Assembly: GCA_017508875.1 (NCBI GenBank) | Contig: JAFWQX010000128.1 | Span: 1 to 34,370, forward strand | DNA: 34,370 bases | Direction of reading: 5' to 3' | From: Clostridia bacterium | GTDB lineage: Bacteria > Bacillota > Clostridia > UBA1212 > UBA1255 | In this document: positions 8,143-15,125 of the stretch, one piece after another | Position numbering within the stretch: position 1 is the first letter of the stretch | How the letters are laid out: every line of letters begins with the position of its first letter | Made by a program: the position numbers and the translations under genes | Notes under the pieces: model-generated | What the model was told of the DNA's origin: nothing | Seen by the model: only the letters and a program-made list of their open reading frames with translations | Databases searched by the model: none

Positions 8143-8979
8143 TTAAGACTTCTTATGAGTTAATTCGTACATGAGTACGGAGGCGGCGATCGCGGCGTTA
8201 AGCGATTCAGCGTTTCCGTCCATTTTTATTGACACAAGTTTATCCGAAACGGCTCTGGCGCTGTCGGAAAGGCCGTTAGCTTCATTGCCGATGATCACAG
8301 CTGCTTTCACAGCGTTAAATTCAGGAGAACTGCTGTTGATCCCGCCCCTCGGATCTGCGCCGAACACGGTTATTCCTTTAGATTTCAGTATGGAGCATAA
8401 TTTAAATATGCCTCCCCTGAACTGAATAACAGGAATATGGAACAGCGATCCGACTGTCGAGCGGAGCACCTTCTGATTATAAACGTCAGCGCAATTGTCC
8501 GAACAAATCACGGCGTCGAAGCCGAATGCATCCGCGGTCCGTATGCACGTACCGACGTTGCCAGGATCCTGAACGTTCTCCAGCACGAGTATGCGAAAGG
8601 CAGTATCGGGCAATGCTTCGGGGGAAATATTGTCCGGACGCCTGATGACGGCGCCAATCCCCTGCGGCGTGACAGTTCCGGAGAGGGCGGCAAATATCTT
8701 ATCCGTTACGGCGACAAACTCAGCGCCGGATCTTTCGAGGCGGTTCAGCATTGAGAAGCGTCCCGGATTCGCGTCGATGCCGTCAATAAATCCTCTGCTC
8801 ACGACTACAGTTTTTACGTTCCCTGATTCCGCCGGAACTTCAGAGATCGCTCTTTCTCCTTCAATAAAGAAACATCCGCTCTCTTCCGCAGCCTTCTTCT
8901 TAGACAAACTGCGGATAAAAACGATGCGCGGATCGGAAAAGCTTCCTGTGTATTTCAGCGAACGGAAATCTATACTCAT
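8143..8979 (-). CDS. SpoU/TrmH-family RNA 2'-O-methyltransferase
   Basis: A 278-residue SPOUT (trefoil-knot) methyltransferase. The N-terminal substrate-binding domain (about 15-100) begins with [28 protein letters not shown]. The three SpoU motifs follow: [21 protein letters not shown] near 140, [12 protein letters not shown] near 235, and [22 protein letters not shown] near 257. It should methylate a ribose in 23S rRNA or tRNA; the target cannot be assigned. The ATG at 8979 is preferred over a TTG at 8988, but neither has a good Shine-Dalgarno site. The start lies only about 7 nt after the U-tract of the rplT terminator, so expression needs read-through or an internal promoter that I do not see. 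Confidence 0.9.
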   Translation of the reverse strand: MSIDFRSLKYTGSFSDPRIVFIRSLSKKKAAEESGCFFIEGERAISEVPAESGNVKTVVVSRGFIDGIDANPGRFSMLNRLERSGAEFVAVTDKIFAALSGTVTPQGIGAVIRRPDNISPEALPDTAFRILVLENVQDPGNVGTCIRTADAFGFDAVICSDNCADVYNQKVLRSTVGSLFHIPVIQFRGGIFKLCSILKSKGITVFGADPRGGINSSSPEFNAVKAAVIIGNEANGLSDSARAVSDKLVSIKMDGNAESLNAAIAASVLMYELTHKKS

Positions 8980-8985
8980 TTTAAA

Positions 8986-9018
8986 CAAAAAAATATCCGG
9001 GCAGACGAAGTCCGCCCG
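8986..9018 (-). terminator. Intrinsic terminator of infC-rpmI-rplT
   Basis: On minus-strand RNA, CGGGCGGAC and GUCUGCCCG pair over 9 bp (one G-U) around a UUC loop, followed by GAUAUUUUUUU. On the plus strand the G-U position becomes an A-C mismatch, so the hairpin is built for minus-strand transcripts. It ends the ribosomal operon about 20 nt after rplT. Confidence 0.85.
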
Positions 9019-9037
9019 AACATATCACTAAATATTA

Positions 9038-9385
9038 TCAGCCTTTAACCTGTGCAACAAGTTTAGCGAAGCCCTCTTTATCGGTAACTGCCATATCAGC
9101 GAGGACCTTGCGGTCGAGCTCGATATTGTTAACTTTGAGAGCGTGCATAAGCGTCGAATAAGACATACCGTTCTCTCTGGCGGCAGCATTGATGCGAACG
9201 ATCCAGAGTTTTCTGAAATTACGCTTATTCTGTCTTCTGTCGCGGTAAGCATACATCGCGGATTTGATGACAGCCTGGTTCGCGGTCTTGAAGATTGTGC
9301 TCTTTCTGCCGAAATAGCCTTTAGCCAGCTTGATAGTCCTCTTACGTCTTGCTCTGGTGGCAACTGAATTCTTAACTCTTGACAT
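9038..9385 (-). CDS. rplT: 50S ribosomal protein L20
   Basis: The 115-residue basic protein matches bL20 end to end: [26 protein letters not shown], then [24 protein letters not shown] and [20 protein letters not shown]. It binds 23S rRNA early in large-subunit assembly and in Bacillota acts as a repressor of its own operon by binding the leader RNA. The ATG follows the strong site GAAGGAGG. It is the last gene of infC-rpmI-rplT and is followed by a terminator. Confidence 0.98.
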   Translation of the reverse strand: MSRVKNSVATRARRKRTIKLAKGYFGRKSTIFKTANQAVIKSAMYAYRDRRQNKRNFRKLWIVRINAAARENGMSYSTLMHALKVNNIELDRKVLADMAVTDKEGFAKLVAQVKG

Positions 9386-9403
9386 TGTAACTACCTCCTT
9401 CTC

Positions 9404-9604
9404 TTACTTCGCGTACGGCATCATTTTCTTTACGGTCGCAGCATTAGCTTCGGATGCGTACACTCCGATCTTGTGGCCTTTTTTAGCCTTGCGGGGTTTA
9501 GTGACAAGTCTGTGACGTCTGCAGGCATGGCTCATTTTGACTTTACCATTAGCGCTTAATCTGAATCTTTTTTTTGTAGCGCTGTGTGTTTTTACTTTCG
9601 GCAT
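9404..9604 (-). CDS. rpmI: 50S ribosomal protein L35
   Basis: A 66-residue basic protein with the bL35 pattern MPKVKTHSATKKRFRLSANGKV and HACRRHRLVTKPRKAKKG. The ATG at 9604 gives the standard N-terminus; a TTG three codons upstream is rejected. It lies between infC and rplT in the conserved order. Confidence 0.97.
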   Translation of the reverse strand: MPKVKTHSATKKRFRLSANGKVKMSHACRRHRLVTKPRKAKKGHKIGVYASEANAATVKKMMPYAK

Positions 9605-9652
9605 TTTAATCAATCCTTTCGTATTAGATAATGTCTGTTAAAAATCAAATGG

Positions 9653-10165
9653 TTATTTGGGATTAATGATGGCTGACATAACTTTTCTGCCTTCCATTTT
9701 AGGTCGTTTTTCCAATGTTCCGTAGTCTTTAAGGCATTCTGCCATTTTATCTACCAGGACCTCGCCTTCGTTTGTATACCGGAGTTCGCGGCCGCCGAAG
9801 AATACGGCAACTTTTACCTTATTTCCTTCTTCCAAAAATTTAATGGCGTTCTTAAGTTTAACGTTGAAGTCATGCTCGCCGATTCCGATACTGAGCCGGA
9901 CTTCCTTCACGCTTACGACTTTCTGATTCTTTTTCGCGTCCCTGTCCTTTTTCGCCTGGTCAAACACGTACTTTTTATAGTCCATGAGTTTGCATACGGG
10001 CGGAGTGGCATTGGGGGCAATAAGTACCAGGTCTATGTCGCGGTCGTTGGCAATGAGCTGTGCTTCTCTTGCTGACATAATTCCTAAAACAGTCCCGTTT
10101 TCGTCAATCAGTCGAAGTTCGTTCACGCGAATTTCTTCATTAATCAGTAAACCGTCTTTGTTTAT
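9653..10165 (-). CDS. infC: Translation initiation factor IF-3 with an apparent ATA start
   Basis: Binds the 30S subunit, prevents premature 50S joining and proofreads start codons and initiator tRNA. The N-terminal domain (LLINEEIRVNELRLIDENGTVLGIMS), linker (ATPPVCKLMDYKKYVFDQAKKDRDAKKNQ) and C-terminal domain (VKEVRLSIGIGEHDFNVKLKNAIKFLEEGNKVKV) are complete. No ATG, GTG or TTG lies at the expected N-terminus. The codon 8 nt downstream of GGAGG (10178-10174) is ATA at 10165, which gives the usual 170-residue protein. Rare start codons (AUU, AUC, AUA) on infC are known and allow autoregulation, because IF-3 discriminates against them. The frame stays open upstream, but those codons lie in the leader attenuator, so longer versions are unlikely. 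Confidence 0.93.
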   Translation of the reverse strand: MNKDGLLINEEIRVNELRLIDENGTVLGIMSAREAQLIANDRDIDLVLIAPNATPPVCKLMDYKKYVFDQAKKDRDAKKNQKVVSVKEVRLSIGIGEHDFNVKLKNAIKFLEEGNKVKVAVFFGGRELRYTNEGEVLVDKMAECLKDYGTLEKRPKMEGRKVMSAIINPK

Positions 10166-10315
10166 AGCAGACACCTCCGTAAAAAAATAAGCGAACCGAG
10201 CAAGCCCGATCCGCATCATCACACTGAAACAACTGCCACTGTGGCACCTATCAATGCGTTACCCGGGGAGACTCTCTCCCGCGAGGTGAGAAGCGTACCT
10301 TCTGCTTGACCCGCA
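10166..10315 (-). promoter_or_regulatory. infC leader RNA (L20-leader type)
   Basis: About 150 nt separate the predicted transcription start (near 10315) from the infC start. The RNA can form AGAAG/CUUCU near its 5' end, GGGAGA-GAG-UCUCCC, UGCCA-CAG-UGGCA, and finally a terminator hairpin at 10191-10214. The segment CAAGC near the 5' end is complementary to GCUUG in the terminator loop region, which could support an alternative fold. In Bacillus, L20 controls infC-rpmI-rplT through such a leader; assignment to that class is inferred from position and architecture, not from a covariance match. Confidence 0.75.
10181..10214 (-). terminator. Attenuator hairpin in the infC leader
   Basis: On minus-strand RNA GCGGAUCGGG and CUCGGUUCGC pair over 10 bp (including G-U pairs) around CUUG, followed at once by UUAUUUUUUU. 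The infC Shine-Dalgarno sequence begins 3 nt after the U-tract, so termination here would block the whole operon. Confidence 0.85.
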
Positions 10316-10321
10316 ACGCGT

Positions 10322-10351
10322 ATTATACAATAGGCAAAACAGTGTTGTCAA
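10322..10351 (-). promoter_or_regulatory. Promoter of infC-rpmI-rplT
   Basis: Perfect sigma-A consensus boxes on the minus strand: TTGACA (10351-10346), 18 bp, TATAAT (10327-10322). This is the strongest promoter in the window by consensus. Confidence 0.9.
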
Positions 10352-10365
10352 CAATTATTTTCAAA

Positions 10366-10396
10366 CTTTTGAGCACTTTTTGAGCACTTATTTGAG
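10366..10396. repeat. 11-12 bp repeat across the isomerase stop codon
   Basis: On the coding (minus) strand CTCAAATAAGTG, CTCAAAAAGTG and CTCAAAAG follow each other directly. The first copy contains the last two codons and the TAA stop of the isomerase gene; the others are in the spacer before the infC promoter. Confidence 0.75.
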
Positions 10397-11251
10397 GTTG
10401 TTATTCAGACATTCAAGTCCGAGCTCAATACCTAAAAGATTGTCCTCCATTCCCTCAAATTCGATCGAAACAAATCCGTCGTACCCTGCCGCGCGAAGTA
10501 TACGCAGACATTGACCTACAGGAACGACGCCGTGGCCGAGAATCGCGCCTCTTAACCAGTTCTGAGCCCTGGTCGGGAACCAGCCTCTGCCCGGAGCAGG
10601 TTCATTGCCGGCTTTATAGTGAAAGTCTTTGCAATGCACGTGCTTCGCGTAAGGAGCCATTATGCTTACGGATCTGGCAGGATCTTCATCGGCGCACATA
10701 AAGTTACCCATATCAACGAGCGCGCCGAAGTTTTTATGATCCACTGTATTGATGAGTTTTTCCACGCGCTGAGCGTCCTGAGAGAAATATCCGTGATTCT
10801 CGGTCATCGTTCCGACGCCAAGTCCGGCCGCGTATTCAGTGACAAGTCTGCATCCCTCTGCGATCTTCGGAAGTGCGTTATCGTAGCCAAGACCTGCCTT
10901 TTTTCCGTCCACCGGTCTCATTCCGTAGGCAACGTCGTGGCGCATATTTTTAACTCCGAGTTCGGCGGCAAAATCGACCTGCTGCTTTACGCGGTCAACT
11001 TCTTTTTGAAGGTCTCCGCCGGAGCCGTACAGGAAATCGGCGCCTATGCAATATGACACTGTCTCGAGCCCCGCATCAAGGGCAGTTTTACGGCATTCGC
11101 GCGCAACATTTTTATCAAGTCCCTGCGTCCAGCCGCCTTCGACAAACTCTATCCCCTGAAAACCCATCTCGGCCGCTTTCTTTATTACGCCGTTGATCCC
11201 GAGGCGGTCAACGTATCCGCCGAAGCTGTATGAACTTACACATGTTTTCAT
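10388..11251 (-). CDS. Sugar phosphate isomerase/epimerase (TIM barrel)
   Basis: A 287-residue protein of the AP-endonuclease-2/xylose-isomerase-like TIM-barrel family. It begins MKTCVSSYSFGGY, then has GFQGIEFVEG near 30. Putative metal ligands are Glu151 (MTENHG), Asp180 (LVDMGNF), His206 (KHVHCKDFH) and Glu264 (VSIEFEG). Such enzymes interconvert ketoses or polyols (tagatose-3-epimerase or inosose-type); the substrate cannot be assigned. The ATG is 7 nt behind GGAGGG and starts 1 nt after the stop of the Na/phosphate transporter. Upstream in-frame codons only read the transporter gene out of frame. It is last in the five-gene operon; no intrinsic terminator is evident after it. No signal peptide, so cytoplasmic. 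Confidence 0.9.
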   Translation of the reverse strand: MKTCVSSYSFGGYVDRLGINGVIKKAAEMGFQGIEFVEGGWTQGLDKNVARECRKTALDAGLETVSYCIGADFLYGSGGDLQKEVDRVKQQVDFAAELGVKNMRHDVAYGMRPVDGKKAGLGYDNALPKIAEGCRLVTEYAAGLGVGTMTENHGYFSQDAQRVEKLINTVDHKNFGALVDMGNFMCADEDPARSVSIMAPYAKHVHCKDFHYKAGNEPAPGRGWFPTRAQNWLRGAILGHGVVPVGQCLRILRAAGYDGFVSIEFEGMEDNLLGIELGLECLNNNLK

Positions 11252-11252
11252 A

Positions 11253-13100
11253 TTACGTCCCTCCGTTTTTATCATGAACTTCGTTATCGTCGTTATTTTG
11301 AATCTCATCTGCGGCGTCAAGCATCGCGAAATACCTGGAATGCGCTTCACTGTACGCCTTGTTAAATTCTTCGTCGTCGCCCTGATGGAGCGTCGAAATG
11401 TACGAGTGCGCCTGGCTCGCTCTTTCGTAATCGACACGGGCAACGGTCGCAACTCCGACGTTTGAGCAGACGTCGGAAATACGCTCCAGATCGGACATCA
11501 GGTTTGCAAAATCAGAGTCAACGAGCACGTTGCAGCGCCCTTCACGCATACGCTTTAGGTGGTTGTCCCTGAGCGCACCCACGAGGTCATCTACGACTTC
11601 CTCGAGAGGCTCTATTGCCCTCGCCGCCTCAATGTCCCTCTTTCCGAAAGCCTGTCCGGTCTGCTCGAGAATTTCACTGATGAGTTCAGTCAGAACTTTG
11701 ATCTCGCGCTTTCCCTCCTCAGAGAAATTGATCCCGGTACGGTCAAGGTTTTCGGCAGTCTCGGCAATATTCAGCGAATGGTCCGAAAGGCGCTCAAATT
11801 CGGTGACAACTTTATAGTACTGGTCCATTATTTTTATGTGATCTTCTGCTTTGATATGCGGCGAAAGCATTACAAGGTAGCTGCTTACGCGGTCAGCCAT
11901 AATGTCCACCTGGTCTTCCTCGTCGCGTATCGTTTTCATAACTTTTTCATCGTACTTATCAAGCATTCCGATCGCTTTTTTAATATTAGAAGCGGCCGCG
12001 CCGAACATTGCCATAAGTATATCGTAGCAGCTGCGGAAAGCCAGAGCCGGAGTGCTGAAAAACACAGGGTTTAAAGCGTCGAGTTTATCCTGATACTTGC
12101 TCCTGTCTTCGGGCTTATCTTTAACGATCTTTTCGGCGAGATTTACAAATACCATCTGCAGCGGGAACAGCAGAATTGCGCAGCTAAGATTAAATACTGT
12201 ATTAGTATTTGCGATGCCGCCGGAAGTGATCGTCTTATCCCATATTGCATTCAGCCATCCTGCGTGGTACGCGATCGCAACGCCTGCAAACACAAGAATA
12301 GTTTTGGCAATATTGAAAAGAATATTGATGATTCCTACGCGCCTTGCCTCAGCTTTTGCACCGATCGAACAGACGATCGCAGTAGTTACGCAATCGCCGA
12401 GGTAAACGCCGACGAGGATGGAATAAATAGCTTTAAAAGTAAGCTGCCCGGACGTTGACAGCGCCTGCAGGATACCCACGGTCGCGGATGAGCTCTGAAG
12501 TGTAAAAGCGACTCCCGCGCCCGCAGCGTAACCGAGGAACGGATTAGAACCGAAGCTTGTAAACAGTTTTTCAAATACGCCGCTTTCATTGAGCGTATTA
12601 ACGGCAGACGTCATCGTCATCAGACCGGTAAAAAGAATTCCGAAACCCATCGAAATGGAGCCGATCGTATTTGAGTTTTTGAACTTAACAAACATTATAA
12701 GGATGATGCCGGCAATAAGCGCGACCGGAGCCAGCGTCGAAGGTTTAAAAGCCTGCAGCCACGAAGCCGAATCTCCGTTAAGGTCAATAAGTCTTATGAT
12801 CTGTCCGGTCACGGTCGTTCCTACGTTCGCGCCCATAATGATACCGATCGAATTTCGTGCTTTGATTATTCCTGCCGCGACAAGGCCTGACGTGATAACT
12901 ATCGTTGCGGTAGATGACTGGATAACAGCAGTAACCAGGACGCCGAGCAGAAATCCAGCGAACGGATTTTTGGTGAACTTCTCCATCACGCGTTTCAGGG
13001 CTCCGGAAGAACTCTCTTTAAGGCTTCCGCTCATCAGCCTCATTCCGTAAAGGAACAGTGCAAGACCTCCAAATAACGTCAGAATATCAAAAACACTCAT
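11253..13100 (-). CDS. Na+/phosphate cotransporter with PhoU-like domain
   Basis: A 615-residue polytopic membrane protein of the NptA/YjbB (SLC34-like) family. The two inverted halves carry the signature motifs QSSTAT at 61-66 and QSSSAT at 202-207, each after a hydrophobic segment; GANVGTTVTGQ (90-100) and VYLGDCVTTAI match the family. About eight hydrophobic segments end near 335. Residues about 350-590 form a helical PhoU-like cytoplasmic domain (YKVVTEFERLSDHSLNIAETAENL, LMSDLERISDVCSNVG). It should move phosphate with sodium, possibly also as an exporter; direction is unknown. The ATG overlaps the upstream methyltransferase stop as ATGA. The strongly acidic, Asn-rich tail ends at the isomerase start. 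Confidence 0.93.
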   Translation of the reverse strand: MSVFDILTLFGGLALFLYGMRLMSGSLKESSSGALKRVMEKFTKNPFAGFLLGVLVTAVIQSSTATIVITSGLVAAGIIKARNSIGIIMGANVGTTVTGQIIRLIDLNGDSASWLQAFKPSTLAPVALIAGIILIMFVKFKNSNTIGSISMGFGILFTGLMTMTSAVNTLNESGVFEKLFTSFGSNPFLGYAAGAGVAFTLQSSSATVGILQALSTSGQLTFKAIYSILVGVYLGDCVTTAIVCSIGAKAEARRVGIINILFNIAKTILVFAGVAIAYHAGWLNAIWDKTITSGGIANTNTVFNLSCAILLFPLQMVFVNLAEKIVKDKPEDRSKYQDKLDALNPVFFSTPALAFRSCYDILMAMFGAAASNIKKAIGMLDKYDEKVMKTIRDEEDQVDIMADRVSSYLVMLSPHIKAEDHIKIMDQYYKVVTEFERLSDHSLNIAETAENLDRTGINFSEEGKREIKVLTELISEILEQTGQAFGKRDIEAARAIEPLEEVVDDLVGALRDNHLKRMREGRCNVLVDSDFANLMSDLERISDVCSNVGVATVARVDYERASQAHSYISTLHQGDDEEFNKAYSEAHSRYFAMLDAADEIQNNDDNEVHDKNGGT

Positions 13101-14383
13101 CTGATCAGGTCACTCTCCTTAGAAATGGACATTTTTACGCCAAGGGAATTACACAAACCGTTATATTTATCCATTAGAGGCTGGCTGTATCCGCGCTTTA
13201 GTTCACAACGCATCATCAGATTTTTAGGCGTATCCAGCGGAGAGATGTACTCGACCATCGAAACGTCATACCCGATAGCTTCGAGGTACATTGCCCTTAA
13301 ACCGTCGGTGAGGCTGTCCGCTATCCGAGCCTTAAGTATCCCGTATTTGAGCACGGGATCCGCTGCTCCGAGTTCATAGCCCTGATCGTTCATCTCGCGG
13401 TGGCAGCAAGGCACGCAGACCATCGCTTTTACGCCGTGATCTATACCGAATCTGAGCGCAAGATCGGTCGCGATATCGCATGCATGAAGAGTTATCAGCA
13501 GGTCATACTTTCTGTCGGGCTCGTACTTCCCTATATCAGTCTCGATGAATTTCATATTAGTATATCCGAGCTTTTCGGCGATCCGCTTAGAATCTTCTAT
13601 AACGATACTGTTATAATCGAGGCCCGTAAAACGGCACGGTGTCTTAAGTACGAAACGCACGTAGTAGCAGAGCGCGAAAGAGAGGTAGGATTTACCGCAG
13701 GCGCAATCGACGATGTCAATAGTTTTATCTCCGTTTTCCTGTTTTTTCTTAGCGTCGCAGAGCTTTCTGAGCATCGGATCGATCAGTTCAATAAAATGGT
13801 CTATCTGGTTGTACTTTCTGATCTTATCATTTTTAACCTTGCCGTTGTCCCCCATTATCCCGATCGCTTTAAGCATCTCGGTAGCACGGGGGTTATCCGG
13901 CTTCACAAAATATGCGCGGTTTGACATTGACGCGCCCGAAAGCTCATGATTTTGCCCGGAAGATGCGGAGAATGATCCGCCCGTACCGTTGACTTTTGGC
14001 AGATTCCTGTCGGAAGTTCTGAAAGAGACGTCTTTCCCGGAGGCAAGTATTACGCTTTCTTTATAGTCGTCAATATAAGTAAGTACGAGTTCGTCGTATT
14101 CAGGTACCGCGCCGCATATGAAATCCGTAAACCCCGCATAATCGAGTGAATGCGTATTACCGCCGAAATTAAACGACAACTTTTCTCCCGGTCTGACCGG
14201 CGCGGTCAATTTATATTTCTTCAGCCCCGATTTGAATTCTGCGCTGATCGAAGTGATCGGAAACGATTCTGCGCCGCCCGCGGTCAATTGCTCTCCGTCC
14301 GGCGTGCCATTTGCGGCTTCGCTGATCCTTCCGCTCATGCCTGTCATAAAAAATCTGATTTTCTCAGCCGTTTGTCTGTTCAT
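13097..14383 (-). CDS. Class I SAM-dependent methyltransferase with CPCCH motif
   Basis: A 428-residue protein with a poorly conserved N-terminal domain (1-155) and a Rossmann methyltransferase domain (about 185-400). SAM-binding motif I is IVDCACGKSYLSFAL (224-238), followed by FTGLDYN near 252, the TLHACDIATDLAL segment near 298 and VCVPCCHRE at 322-330. The CCH motif after the fourth strand resembles RNA-modifying members of the Methyltransf_32 group. The substrate is unknown; its place directly after an RsuA-like and an RsmF-like gene suggests RNA. The ATG overlaps the upstream gene by 20 nt. A low-complexity Gly/Ser linker lies near 130-150. Confidence 0.8.
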   Translation of the reverse strand: MNRQTAEKIRFFMTGMSGRISEAANGTPDGEQLTAGGAESFPITSISAEFKSGLKKYKLTAPVRPGEKLSFNFGGNTHSLDYAGFTDFICGAVPEYDELVLTYIDDYKESVILASGKDVSFRTSDRNLPKVNGTGGSFSASSGQNHELSGASMSNRAYFVKPDNPRATEMLKAIGIMGDNGKVKNDKIRKYNQIDHFIELIDPMLRKLCDAKKKQENGDKTIDIVDCACGKSYLSFALCYYVRFVLKTPCRFTGLDYNSIVIEDSKRIAEKLGYTNMKFIETDIGKYEPDRKYDLLITLHACDIATDLALRFGIDHGVKAMVCVPCCHREMNDQGYELGAADPVLKYGILKARIADSLTDGLRAMYLEAIGYDVSMVEYISPLDTPKNLMMRCELKRGYSQPLMDKYNGLCNSLGVKMSISKESDLIR

Positions 14384-15125
14384 AAGCCTTAAATGCCTCT
14401 TCGGAACTCAGTTCTTTAAATTCTCCGGTTTTAAGCGTTTCATCAAGACGAAGCGCGCCGATACTCAGGCGCTTCAAATATAAAACTTCGTTGCCCGTAG
14501 CTAAAAACATCTTCTTTACCTGATGAAACTTTCCTTCTGTTATCGTCACTGAAGCTTCCGGTGTCATAACGCCGGTTTCTGCGGCGGGAATCGTCTCAGC
14601 GCTGCCGGATTCTTGGTGTGATTTTTCAAGTTTTGCGGGTTTCAGCTGTGTTCCGTCAGCAAGTTTTATACCGCGTTCAAATTGTACCACATCACGGTCA
14701 GTAATTTCACGCTTTAATTTCACGTAATACTGTTTTCCTACGTGTTTTTCAGGCGAAATGACGCGATGGATAAAATCTCCGTCGTTCGTCAACAATAAAA
14801 GGCCCTCTGCGTCTTTATCGAGTCTGCCGCATACGCCGAGCTTGTATGAGGAGTACGCGCCTGAAAGCAGCTCGGTAACGACAGGACCGGAACCGTCCTC
14901 CGTTGACGACAGATAGCCTGCGGGTTTATTGACCATGATATAAACGAAAGGCTTATAAGGGATGAATTCGCCGTTGACGGTGACTCTGGCAGAGCTTTCA
15001 TCAAACTGTGCATCCCGCGCCCGGCAGGTATTGCCGTCGATCATAACAACTCCTGACGCGATCAGTTTATGCACGTCTTTTCTGGAGCCCAGACCCATAT
15101 TCGAAAGAAATTTATCTAATCTCAT
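14364..15125 (-). CDS. RsuA/RluB-family pseudouridine synthase
   Basis: A 253-residue enzyme that isomerises uridine to pseudouridine in ribosomal RNA. An N-terminal S4 domain (MRLDKFLSNMGLGSRKDVHKLI, 1-60) is followed by the synthase domain with VNKPAGYLSS near 65 and GRLDKDAEGLLLLTNDG at 100-116, in which Asp103 is the catalytic residue. The C-terminal motif EGKFHQVKKMF is present. A 20-residue Ser/Thr/Ala-rich insertion (about 168-190) is unusual. The ATG overlaps the rsmF stop as ATGA. RsuA (16S) or RluB/E/F (23S) specificity cannot be told from sequence alone. Confidence 0.93.
   Translation of the reverse strand: MRLDKFLSNMGLGSRKDVHKLIASGVVMIDGNTCRARDAQFDESSARVTVNGEFIPYKPFVYIMVNKPAGYLSSTEDGSGPVVTELLSGAYSSYKLGVCGRLDKDAEGLLLLTNDGDFIHRVISPEKHVGKQYYVKLKREITDRDVVQFERGIKLADGTQLKPAKLEKSHQESGSAETIPAAETGVMTPEASVTITEGKFHQVKKMFLATGNEVLYLKRLSIGALRLDETLKTGEFKELSSEEAFKAYEQTNG

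Noticed and set aside
10166-10222. A longer infC starting with ATG codons upstream
   Set aside because: Those codons coincide with the terminator hairpin and U-tract of the leader and have no ribosome site; IF-3 proteins begin at the shorter position.
11252-11452. A 67-residue N-terminal extension of the isomerase
   Set aside because: It reads the end of the Na/phosphate transporter out of frame and is Arg/Thr-rich; the ATG at 11251 has a strong ribosome site.
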